Source: Tieghemostelium lacteum (taxonomy: Eukaryota; Evosea; Eumycetozoa; Dictyosteliales; Raperosteliaceae). Taken from it: a stretch of DNA of 64,000 nucleotides. Of this stretch, positions 1-9,722 are shown one piece after another. Location of the stretch: assembly GCA_001606155.1 (NCBI GenBank), contig LODT01000029.1:186001-250000 (forward strand). Direction: 5' to 3'. A program made the translations under genes and the position numbers. The number at the start of each line of letters is the position of its first letter. Position 1 is the first letter of the stretch. The notes beneath the pieces are model-generated. The model made no database searches, was not told where the DNA came from, and was given only the letters and a program-made list of their open reading frames with translations.

Positions 1-487
1 ATTGAAAAAATCAAAAAATTATAAGATTCTTCGAAAATGGCAATATTACAATTAAAAATTAACAAGTTAAAAAGGATACTAAAACCTAACATACTTTAAT
101 TTGAATTTAACAAGTATTTATACCTCTCCTTCAATACTTGGACACCTACTATTCCTACATCCATTAATGAAAATATAATATAAAATAAAGCTATACAACA
201 TCAAATTAATTCAATAGATTTTTTTGAATAGATTGTAATTTTAGTATTAGTTTTATTGGCTTTGATAGGTTTCACATTGGCTCAAATTGACAAATATTAT
301 AAAGCAACTGAAGTGGAAACCTCTATAACGAAAACCGTGATTAATACTATAATTCATTATATGTTGCTAACTAGTTTTTAATTTAGGTTCTAAAAATTAA
401 AAAGGATTTAAAATATAAATTAGAATAAATTATTCTATATTCATATAATTTTAATAATCAAATAATAAAATTTATATTTTATTATTT
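1..487. other. A+T-rich flank with no complete gene
   Basis: This stretch is mostly low-complexity A/T sequence. The only protein-like signal is an open plus-strand frame at 232-381, listed separately. The right end is the 3' flank of the minus-strand ankyrin-like gene that ends at 488. I see no RNA gene or repeat array. Confidence 0.6.
232..381 (+). other. Signal-peptide-like open frame without a start codon
   Basis: The frame opens straight after an in-frame TAG and encodes about 49 residues. It begins with a strongly hydrophobic run (IVILVLVLLALIGFTLAQ) that looks like a cleaved secretion signal ending LA-Q, followed by a short polar tail. No ATG lies in frame. A start would need an upstream exon spliced to an AG at about 230, just before ATTG, but I could not find a convincing ATG exon with a GT donor between 130 and 230. 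It may be the second exon of a small secreted peptide gene or the remnant of one. Family not recognised. Confidence 0.25.
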
Positions 488-2473
488 TTAATTTAACAAG
501 TATTGATATTTTTCATAGCAATGCTTATATTTTCTATTTAAAATTGCATTGGAATGATCTCTTTGGAAATAAAGCAAAATCATTTTTATCATATCAAAAT
601 TAAATAATCTTGTACAAGATTTGATGAATAAATGAAGATGTTTAAATTTAAAAATACCATAGCTAAACAAGAATAACACCATCTTAAAACTGTTATCTAC
701 AACTAGAGAATCAATTAAAATACAAGACTGGTTAGTTCTAATTTGATTTTTAAGTAGAGGATGTTTTCTATTTTCCATTAGATAATGAAGTAATCCCAAG
801 TTGTCATCTCTAATTGCTTCTTCAAGTAATAACCTATGAGCAAAAGAATGAATTCCAAAACTCTTTGGATCATCTATAGTCATTTCTATTATAGATGACT
901 GTCTTTGAATGTAAGATGCTAATTTGTTAACTTGTTTTCTCAATTCTGGAAATACATTCATTAATTTAGCAGGATGAAATGTGCTTCGAAGATTTACTCT
1001 ATTATTTTTAATCATATTCGAAATTTCATCTCTTTTGATTCCGATACAATAATTTAATCTTTCTAAACTTCTACTATAAATGGAATTATAGATTATACCT
1101 TCAACAAATTCACAGTGATTTTGGTAGAGGTACTGGACTTGATCCAGTTTACAAAACTGGAATGCTTTTTCAATTGATTTGTATGTAATTTTAATTCTGT
1201 CAGGATAGAGTGATGACATTTTATATAGATAGTCAAGTATTTCCAAACTATGATGAGCATTTTGTAATTCATTATCATCGATAATTACTGAAGTTTCGGT
1301 TAATGCAAGTTCCAGAATCTCCAATGATGTACTGTTTACCAAACTATAACAAACATAAGTTTTGATGATAGGAAGACAAAGCTTAAATAGCTCCAAATCT
1401 GTAACTATTTTTGGATTCCTAACAATTAAACTTTGTTTTTGTCCCATCAATTGATTTGAAATGATATATTTCAAAGAAGGTATTGATATCAAGGTGCTAA
1501 GCCAAGATGTATTTAATAATAATTCATCTCTGAAAGATTCAAAAGTACTTAAATATTCAAGTACATTGGTATCTATTGAACTGAGAATAAATGTAATTGA
1601 ATAGATGGAATAGTAGGTTTTGATATTGAAGTGTTGGTGAAATAGTTTTACTATTTCAAAATGATCATTAGAGAAGGTATTTTTAGATTTAAGATCCTTT
1701 GGAAAGAATTCAATATTTTTTCCTGGTTGATTGTTTAAAAGAAGTTTAAAAACCTCAAGATTACCAATTTCCATCATTGGAGTTAGCATATAAACCCATT
1801 CATTCTTTGATATTTCATTTCCAATTCCTGTGCCCTCCAATAACCCAAATACATATTTAAGGTTTTGAGCCGATGAAGAAAGTAATGATCGTCTTAACAG
1901 TTGTACCAAATTCAATTCATATTTGGGATGAAAGAAAATGTGTTGATGTTTCTTTAGAAACTGTTCAAAGTTCAAGTCAGGATGTATATCTTTTTCCATT
2001 AGATTAAATGGTTCAAATGATGATAGAATCCTATTTTCTAGTATATATTCAATAATTCTATAACTAGGTGATGAAAAAATAATATTTTTCACTGTATAGT
2101 TATTTATAAACCTATTATGTTTAAGTACTGGTAGTAGTAACACAAATGTCTCTAAATCTGTATTATTATTATAGAAAGCTGTTATTTCTTCATTACTGTA
2201 ACCCATTATACCATTTATATCACCTCTAATGTACCATTCATTATGTGATTTTACTTTATCTTTTAATAGAGACAATTTAGAAGTATTTACATTTTCAGAT
2301 TTCTGGATAAAATAAGATAAAGGTATCTTATTATAACTAAAAGAATTCAAATAGTTATCTCTATAATATTTCTTTACATAATAAAATATCTTTCCATGTA
2401 GATATTTATTTTTGAATACTTGTTGATATAATATATATGACATTACACTGAAAAATAAATAAAAAAAAAACAT
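488..2473 (-). CDS. Ankyrin-like repeat family protein of dictyostelid type
   Basis: Single-exon gene of 661 codons read from 2473. A second in-frame ATG at 2443 gives a protein starting MSYILYQQVFKNKYLHGKIF. That start resembles the usual opening of this large dictyostelid family (a short segment with F-x-NK-x-L-x-x-x-IF), so 2443 is the more likely start. The first ten residues (MFFFYLFFSV) would come from A/T-rich leader. The body is a series of degenerate, roughly 30-residue helical units of the kind LEYL-, VKLF- and LKYII-, like divergent ankyrin repeats. No catalytic motif is visible and there are no introns. Function unknown. Relatives are often expanded in tandem, but only this copy lies in the window. 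The family assignment rests on pattern recognition, not on a search. Confidence 0.75.
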   Translation of the reverse strand: MFFFYLFFSVMSYILYQQVFKNKYLHGKIFYYVKKYYRDNYLNSFSYNKIPLSYFIQKSENVNTSKLSLLKDKVKSHNEWYIRGDINGIMGYSNEEITAFYNNNTDLETFVLLLPVLKHNRFINNYTVKNIIFSSPSYRIIEYILENRILSSFEPFNLMEKDIHPDLNFEQFLKKHQHIFFHPKYELNLVQLLRRSLLSSSAQNLKYVFGLLEGTGIGNEISKNEWVYMLTPMMEIGNLEVFKLLLNNQPGKNIEFFPKDLKSKNTFSNDHFEIVKLFHQHFNIKTYYSIYSITFILSSIDTNVLEYLSTFESFRDELLLNTSWLSTLISIPSLKYIISNQLMGQKQSLIVRNPKIVTDLELFKLCLPIIKTYVCYSLVNSTSLEILELALTETSVIIDDNELQNAHHSLEILDYLYKMSSLYPDRIKITYKSIEKAFQFCKLDQVQYLYQNHCEFVEGIIYNSIYSRSLERLNYCIGIKRDEISNMIKNNRVNLRSTFHPAKLMNVFPELRKQVNKLASYIQRQSSIIEMTIDDPKSFGIHSFAHRLLLEEAIRDDNLGLLHYLMENRKHPLLKNQIRTNQSCILIDSLVVDNSFKMVLFLFSYGIFKFKHLHLFIKSCTRLFNFDMIKMILLYFQRDHSNAILNRKYKHCYEKYQYLLN

Positions 2474-2604
2474 AAAAAAGAATCACACTTCTATTCAATG
2501 AATTATTCTTTGAATTTTAATTATTATTATAACATTAAAGAAATAAGAGAAAATGAAATATATTACTTTAGAAAAGGTTTGATAGTTTTAAATATACTAG
2601 TAAA

Positions 2605-4035
2605 TTAATCTAATAATTTTCTACCAAATAATCTTTTTGAGTTTAGAATGTTGGAGTTGAAAATCCAGATACCAACTTGCATATCCAAAATATTCTTTGG
2701 AATGAAACCAGTGTATCTGATGGGGTTATGTGAAGTTGCAGAAAGGAAGTTAACTTGTGCACCATTAGGTGAACTAGAGCCCACACCATTAAGATCAAGG
2801 AACTTTTGTAAAGTTTCAATGAGAGTGACTATATAGTTACTTGATAGATCGGTATCAAGTAGACAATCACCATCATTCATTCCATATTTCCCAAAAATCG
2901 AAGAGAGTTTACATTCTTCATAAATGACAGCTGGTAGTGAATATCCTGTGTCGGTTCGAGTTAGTGTGCCTCTGGTTTGGTAGGTAAGAGTATGAAGAAA
3001 TTCTTGAATGTTTTCACTGAACTTTTCAAAGAGATCCATAGTCTCCTCTTCCAATGGGTACAATGTAAAGTTAAAGTATCCCACAATGTCACCTGTAAAA
3101 GGTGACTCTATAAACAGTGTTGGTTGCTTACTGCTTACAAACCACTGTTGTGATTTGAATTTCAATGTAAAATCTGCACAGTGGATGAATCTATAGTCAC
3201 CTATAATCTGGTCACCAAACTGAATTTTACCTTCAACTAGACTTTGATCTTCTTCATCATCATCATCTTCATCGTCATCTTGAAGTTTATCTGGGAGTTT
3301 ATCTTTAGACAAGGGAAGTTTTAAACCATTGGATTGAGATAACATCTCTTCGAGGAACCTCTTCTTCCACCACGTATTAGGAGATAGAACGCGTTCAGTA
3401 ACCCATCTGTTCTTATCTGTAAAATCTGAACATTGTTCATGAATAGATATAACAAATCTACCAGCTTTGAAACCTAACCTTTTTCTCTCATTTATGTATA
3501 AATCCTTAAAGTACTTCTTATTATTATTATTATTACTTATAGTAGCATTAGAACCACTAGATTTTCTAGCATCTTCAAATTCCTCAGCGCTCCATTGAAC
3601 ACAACTATAGTAAATCCAAATATTATCAAATTTGTTTAGTGTCTGATTCCATTTTCTATTGATTTGCATACATCTTAACAAATCTCTAAATGTCAAGTTT
3701 TTAAAAATCAAATTCAATATAGAGTGTGGGAACTGCATCAGATCTAGCGCAATATCTAATTTAGTACTATTTATAGTTTTCTGTACTATTTTAGATTTTT
3801 GTTCTACTATATTTTGTTGTTGAACTTTTACATTATCATAATTTTTGATTTCATTAGATACTGATGGTTTTGTATTATTTGATTCTGTTGTTGAAGTTGA
3901 TGGTGGTACTGATGGTTTTATTGTTGGTTTACTTTTTGTTGAACTCCATTTAAATATCCATGTCAGTATAAGTAGTGATGTAGTAATACCTAAACTAAGT
4001 AGATATTTTTGTGATGTTAAAAGTTCTTTCATCAC
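2605..4035 (-). CDS. F-box protein with N-terminal membrane anchor
   Basis: The 476-residue product starts with a hydrophobic segment at residues 12-30 (LLSLGITTSLLILTWIFKW), suggesting a membrane-anchored protein. A serine/threonine-rich linker follows. Around residues 100-148 is an F-box (FPHSILNLIF, then LLRCMQINRKWNQ and W-x-YYSC), the motif that binds Skp1 in SCF ubiquitin ligases. An acidic tract (about residues 255-266, DDDEDDDDEE) divides the protein. The C-terminal part has beta-rich character and no recognised repeats, and presumably binds the target. An anchored F-box protein would place an SCF ligase at a membrane. That role is inferred and the substrate is unknown. Confidence 0.8.
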   Translation of the reverse strand: MMKELLTSQKYLLSLGITTSLLILTWIFKWSSTKSKPTIKPSVPPSTSTTESNNTKPSVSNEIKNYDNVKVQQQNIVEQKSKIVQKTINSTKLDIALDLMQFPHSILNLIFKNLTFRDLLRCMQINRKWNQTLNKFDNIWIYYSCVQWSAEEFEDARKSSGSNATISNNNNNKKYFKDLYINERKRLGFKAGRFVISIHEQCSDFTDKNRWVTERVLSPNTWWKKRFLEEMLSQSNGLKLPLSKDKLPDKLQDDDEDDDDEEDQSLVEGKIQFGDQIIGDYRFIHCADFTLKFKSQQWFVSSKQPTLFIESPFTGDIVGYFNFTLYPLEEETMDLFEKFSENIQEFLHTLTYQTRGTLTRTDTGYSLPAVIYEECKLSSIFGKYGMNDGDCLLDTDLSSNYIVTLIETLQKFLDLNGVGSSSPNGAQVNFLSATSHNPIRYTGFIPKNILDMQVGIWIFNSNILNSKRLFGRKLLD

Positions 4036-4337
4036 AATAAATATATCTAAAATATTGAAAAAATTTTTATAAAAACAGATAATTAGTTTAAATTTAAAAA
4101 AAAGGCGCCAAAGTTAAGTTAACTTGATTAAACTTTATAAATTTAAATAAAATTATTGTTTTATTCTAATTCACATGTGTAATTAACAAAATAAATATCA
4201 AAATCATTAGTTGCATTAAAATTGTGGTTTTCATAATTTGTATGGAGACTTAAAATTTTACTATACCCACATATTTGAAGGTAAAAATTTTTTTTTAATT
4301 TCTATTTTTTTTGGTAAAAACATTTTGATCATCAAAT

Positions 4338-5837
4338 ATGAGTGACATTACACTTACACTTTGCAATGAAGATTTTACTTCTGAAAATACTCCTCAAACC
4401 AATAATTCAAATTATACTATTTCAAGAAGTAATAGTTATGATAATATTTTTCAAACATTGATAGGCATGCCTGTTGATTATAAAGAAATAGAGGCTAGTA
4501 TAACCACACTCACTCAAGAAATGAATAACATGTATGGCCCAAATTCACAATCCAATGATGCTCAGTACCTTGGTGTCGACTTCATTCTCAATAATGATGA
4601 TGATGTTATTCCAAATCAACCTATACCACAGCCTAATCCACCTGTACCACAACACATGGAGATTGATCAACATGTACCACAGCCTAATCCACCTGTACCA
4701 CAGCCTAATCCACCTGTACAACATTCCAATCCACCCGAGCCCCCTGTTCAACAGTTTAATTCAACTATACAACAGTTCACTCCACCTGTGAATCTAGCTG
4801 TTAGATGTTGTCCATCTTCAAGTACAGTTGCAAGTCATAATGGAAGACTAAAGATTCTTTGTGATGTTGGTGGTTGGGAGGGAATTGATGTTTCATTTCT
4901 GATGTGTGCTATTCCTTTTCCACCTGAAGCATTTGATGCATGGTCTAACTCACATTGGGGTACATCACCTTATTGTGAACTTCAATATAATGTAGAAAGA
5001 AAAAAGGGATTCAAAAATGAATATTATTATTTGGAGGTTCGTTGTAGTATGCACTATAGTATCATTCAACCAAATGGAGATAAAGTACGTCACTTTGTAA
5101 ATTTTTCTGGTATACTTTCAGATCTAATTAGATACTATCATCATACCAAAGAAATCCTAATTCCAAAATTAACGACTCATATACCTCTTATCAGTGAACC
5201 AACAGTTACCTCGAATGGTGTTGTACTCTTTGCTAGGGAGCATATCAAAAAAGGTAAATCACAAAAACTGTGTGTGGTAATAGTAAATATTCCAAATAAA
5301 ACCAGAAGTATAATTTTCCAAGACCATATCGAATGTGATTATCCAACACCTTTGAAATATATAACCTCTGATTTATCAAATGAAATGTGTAGATTATCCC
5401 CAATCTTGGTTAAATGCGGTGTAATTCCTATAATTGAATTGGTAAACTACCAATTCTTTGCTATGGAACTATTTACCAAATTTAAATTCCAAAATTTGAA
5501 AACCATCACACCCAATCTAGAATATTCAATTCATGTGGAAACTGAGAAGATTATAGAGGCAAATTTCCAAAGAGTTGGTATTATGGTTAGACCAACTGAA
5601 GATAAAGTTAAATCAACTGAAGATAATGTTAGATCAACTGAAGATAAAGTTAGACCTACAAAGAATAAGTCACAACCACTTATGATATGGCCTGATGATA
5701 TGGTTGCTCCATTAGTAAGAGTATCATCTAAACCAAAATATATATATTCATTAAGATTCCGTACATCTATTTCAAGCCAAGATCTCTATTCATCAAAACT
5801 AAAATTCTTTAGAATGCAATCATCAACCACTTTTTAA
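4338..5837 (+). CDS. Unrecognised protein with proline-rich and TEDKVR repeats
   Basis: Intronless gene of 499 codons with a good ATG after an A-rich leader. The N-terminal 90 residues are polar. Residues about 93-150 hold tandem copies of a short repeat of the type VPQPNPP. A folded-looking core follows from about residue 155 to 415, rich in Cys, Trp and Tyr (for example CDVGGWEGIDVSFLMC and DAWSNSHWGTSPYC). Near residues 420-441 are three to four copies of a charged heptad (STEDKVR). I do not recognise the core. A DNA-binding beta-sandwich is conceivable but unsupported. The two DNA repeats are recent-looking and could vary in copy number. Confidence 0.75.
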   Translation: MSDITLTLCNEDFTSENTPQTNNSNYTISRSNSYDNIFQTLIGMPVDYKEIEASITTLTQEMNNMYGPNSQSNDAQYLGVDFILNNDDDVIPNQPIPQPNPPVPQHMEIDQHVPQPNPPVPQPNPPVQHSNPPEPPVQQFNSTIQQFTPPVNLAVRCCPSSSTVASHNGRLKILCDVGGWEGIDVSFLMCAIPFPPEAFDAWSNSHWGTSPYCELQYNVERKKGFKNEYYYLEVRCSMHYSIIQPNGDKVRHFVNFSGILSDLIRYYHHTKEILIPKLTTHIPLISEPTVTSNGVVLFAREHIKKGKSQKLCVVIVNIPNKTRSIIFQDHIECDYPTPLKYITSDLSNEMCRLSPILVKCGVIPIIELVNYQFFAMELFTKFKFQNLKTITPNLEYSIHVETEKIIEANFQRVGIMVRPTEDKVKSTEDNVRSTEDKVRPTKNKSQPLMIWPDDMVAPLVRVSSKPKYIYSLRFRTSISSQDLYSSKLKFFRMQSSTTF

Positions 5838-5923
5838 ATACAAAATAAAAAAAAAAAAAATTTAAAAATACCTCTTTGTAGAATACATGTAAACTTTTAA
5901 GTTTTTATAAAAAACCTAAATGA

Positions 5924-6949
5924 TTAAGGTGAATGTGGAAGAAGAGTGATATGAGTAATTTCAGGATCACAAAACAATCTTAAAGGTGGATGAGTTGCCA
6001 GACCTCTATTTACATAGATATAAGATGATCTAGGTGGATTTGATGATGTAGTTGAAGAATTTGAAGGAAGATCTCTAAGTTTTATAAGTCCACTTGCCAA
6101 CTCCCAATTCTTTACAACACCTCTTGGATAAGATACCATTGTTAATATTCTCTTTGGTATTAGTCTTACAAATCTATCTAGTATCGGTATTATTGGTTTT
6201 CCATTAGGTAGGCATATTTGACCACCATGGGTATGTCCAGACAGAATTAAATCCACATTGAATTCTTTGAATTTTACATGTGAATCTGGGTTATGTGATA
6301 GTACAAGTCTAGGTGTATTTGGGTCTAAAAGATCTTCTCTAATAGGTTCCAAATTAAAATCATTTCTTCTCTTGTTCATATCTCCTAAACCTGATAATTG
6401 TAACTTTCCATCACCTCTTCCAAAAGGCCAACAAACTTCATTTACCAATAACTTTATATTACTATTTGCCAAAACATCTTTAATATACTGTGATCCATGT
6501 TCTTTCTTGTAATCATGATTACCTAATATACAATATATACCATATTTACTCTGTTTTAGATGATACAGATGTTAGTTGTGATCCTACTCAATTTTTAAAG
6601 AATATTTGATATTTACATTTATTTTTGAAAGATGTTTATTGAGTAGATCGTGAATGGGTTCAGGATCACATTGTACAAGGTCACCTGTGATTACAACTAT
6701 ATCTGGTTTTAAGTTATTTACAGTTGCTATAACTTTAGTCATAAAGTTATCAGATATTCTAATTGGATGATGGTCATAGTGAATATCGGAAATTTGAACT
6801 AAACTAATAGGTTGTGTATCTCTATGCAATGTTGGCATACATATAGTTTGATAACAAACTTTTAGTTGTGATGGAAACACTATTCTAAGTCCTTTTAAGA
6901 AATATCTGAGTCCAAATAAAAATATTAATTTTATATATTTTAAAAACAT
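5924..6949 (-). CDS. Membrane-anchored metallophosphoesterase (YkuE/TMPPE-like)
   Basis: Two exons, 6949-6588 and 6548-5924, separated by a 39-nt intron (GTAGGA...AACAGAG). They join in frame to give 328 residues. A basic/hydrophobic N-terminus (MFLKYIKLIFLFGLRYFLKG) looks like a signal anchor. The calcineurin-like metal-binding set is complete: D55 and H57 in SDIHYD, D90 in GDLV, N131-H132 in GNHD (only intact after splicing) and H226/H228 in GHTHGG. The fold hydrolyses phosphomonoesters or diesters using two metal ions. In this YkuE/MPPE-like subgroup natural substrates are poorly known. The short intron is well supported because it restores the GNHD block. The exact acceptor could be shifted by 2 nt, but only the chosen one keeps the frame. 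Confidence 0.88.
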
Positions 6950-7155
6950 GTTTATCGGGTTTTAAATTATAATAATAAGGATTTGGATAAATGTATAAAT
7001 AATTAAATTAAATTATTTGAAATTGAGATTTGGTAAAAAAATGAAAATTAAAAAATTTTTTTTGAAACAGTGTGGTTTTTTGATCAATGAATCACTATGA
7101 AAATTCAAAGGTGAATCATCAAGATTTATTTTGATATTTATTTATAGTTTAGTGG

Positions 7156-9393
7156 TTAGGTTGATTTATCATAACATACATGGGTCCATAAGACGATATC
7201 ATTGAGAGGTGATCTGGTGTTATCTAGATTTTGTTTTTCATTACGATAGATAATATTGAATTTGTAGAGACGATCATCACCTTGGTAACGTAGATTCCAT
7301 TCTCTACATACCCATCTACCCAAACCTAGACGTATGAGTTCATATCCATTTCCAGAATTTAGATTTTCATATACTTTAAACCAACGATGATTACCTATAC
7401 ATGATGGATAAGGGTCTGGTTTATCACGACTGTATGGTGCAATGTTACCTTTCCATGTAAACAAACCGTCATTATTCCAAAGTTCCATTGGAGTTCCATC
7501 ATCAAGTTCACCTTCAAATGTGTACCACCAATGTGATTGGGGAGGTCTAGGTGAGAACATGGACCATTGTTGATCCACTCTCAATGCCAATGCAAAACCA
7601 TTTAAACTCTGTGGTACAGTTACAGGTATTACACACTGTACACTACTACAATTCCAGCCAAGTGCCAAGTAAATTGAAAGTATAGCCAACCCATTCAAAA
7701 ACACCTTTTTAAAGATTTTCCAAATTTTCCATTTTTTTTGAAGTTGTCTGTGAAAATGGGCTGCTTCATCTGGTGTAGATTCATTAAACATCATTGTGGA
7801 ATCTGTAGTACTACTAATATTACTATTAGAATAGGGTCTATTACTCTTCAATTCATATAGTGAAACTAAGATTTTTGAAATTAAATTCATTAATCTCTTT
7901 ACACTAGCTGCAATGAATCTTATATGTAGAAATGGTGTTAAATACCATAACAATGGTGATGCTTTACATATAGACACCAGTGCTTTGAATCCAGTGTATT
8001 TTATACCTTTATGATCTTTTGTATATATCCAGTTACTTGTGTTTCCTGGATAGATATTTGAGGTTTCTACAACTCCATTAGTATAGATAGATGATTGATT
8101 ATGGTATTGTTGATATTGATGTTGATGTTGACTAACTGTAGTTAGGTTAACAGTTGGATTTATATTAGCACCATTTAGAATAATTGGATTAGATTGTGTA
8201 TCGAGTTTAGTAGATACAACCGATTCATCATCTATATTATGAGGAAAAGGTCCAACTTCAACATCAGGTAATAAGAAGAATGTAGATACTAAACCAGTGA
8301 TATAGTATCCTAATCTACCGGAATAGTAAATTTTAAAATCAACCCATTCTCTATTACGACGAAGTCTATTAAATATCTTGTCCCAGAACCATGCGGGGTA
8401 TAGCAACAGTGTACCTGTTACACACACTGGACTGAATATACCCAACCGCATGAACATAGCAAACCCTATATGCAACATGGTAAATCCCATAGCACCCAGA
8501 GTCTTAATCTCTGAAGTCCACACTGGAAACACACAAGCTAACATTCCATAACCTTCATAGTACAAAACTGAATATGTTAAAACTTTTAACACATTTGGAA
8601 AATTTACAATAAAATCAGCTAGAAAAGTTCTGAAATAGTCTAACTGAAGTGCATAGAAACTAGCAGTGTAATCAACTCTCCATTCATCACCAGTTTTGTG
8701 CATATATGAAAACACATATAAAAATGAAACCTGAAGAATTGCAGCAACCGTTGCCAAATTAGTAACTGAAAATCTTTTTGATTCTCTTTGTAATTGACCA
8801 CGTTTAAAAGCACTATCCACCGAAAAGACTGCACCAATTGGTAAAAACATTCCAAAATAACTAATCACTCTCATATAAACATCACCACCATGTCCAACTA
8901 CATTATTTCTAGCTTGAATTGACATTATAAATATATAATTTAAAAACATCATCATTCTAGATCTCCATCCAATTGTCAGCAGAAAACAAATTGCAAAGTT
9001 AATTACAAAAAGTAATTTCATATACCCAATTGTTCCACCCATCAAATGTAATGAAAACCATGACTGATTCCAATAGTGATCTGTTACAACTGATCTAGGT
9101 AAAAATCCTTCATCTATATCCCAAATTAGTATATAATAAAATAAATATATATATGAGTATTATAATACTTTACCTGTATAATGGGCTTTAATATCAGGCC
9201 ATCTTTCCCAGACATCATACATTCCAATGAGACCAAGACAAACTCTAAAGATTGCAAGAGATCTTTTATCAATACCAAAGATGGTATCGATTTTGGTGTA
9301 ATGATATAGATTATTTTGTGAATTCATTAATTTTTTATTCTTGTGTAAACCATACTTTTTATTAAGTGGTTTATGTAACTTTATTTCCTCCAT
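7156..9393 (-). CDS. HTTM-domain (vitamin K carboxylase-like) membrane protein
   Basis: Two exons, 9393-9174 and 9113-7156, with a 60-nt intron. The joint makes the codon GAT (D), giving the segment HYTDEGFLPRSVVTDHYWNQ. The predicted protein has 725 residues. The N-terminal half (FGIDKRSLAIFRVCLGLIGM, then GFLPRS, then several membrane helices with a RNNVVGHGGD loop) matches the HTTM domain, the multi-pass module shared by gamma-glutamyl carboxylase and many bacterial proteins. A Q/N/S-rich loop at about residues 360-400 is followed by further hydrophobic helices and a soluble C-terminal domain with WSMFSPRPPQSHWW. I do not see evidence that it carboxylates glutamate; most HTTM proteins have no assigned reaction. 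Probably an endomembrane enzyme or transporter. Confidence 0.82.
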
Positions 9394-9722
9394 TGAAATA
9401 AAATAATAAATGTACTTATTATTTTAGAGGTGAAATGAAAATAATAGTGACTGACAACAACACAACTATAAAATAAATATTGCTTATATTTTTTTTGTTG
9501 TTTCACCACCCCCACTCACCAATTTTCTCATTTAAAAATAAAATAAACACTTTTAGAAGTGATAGTATTTAATTTTAAAATGATTTGATCAAAATTTTTA
9601 TAAACACACCACATTATTGGATGTGTTACTTTTTTAATTGAGTAAATTGAAATTTTTTTTATTTATTAATAGTGAGTGTGTGTGATTGTAAGTGGTGAAA
9701 ATATAGTGAGCGAGTTAGTTAT
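9394..9722. other. Intergenic spacer
   Basis: This 329-base spacer lies upstream of the HTTM gene and downstream of the lipase-ankyrin gene, both on the minus strand. It holds A/T runs and a short C-rich patch (CACCACCCCCACTCACC, about 9505-9521). That patch may be part of the HTTM promoter. I see no open frame or RNA gene. Confidence 0.6.
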
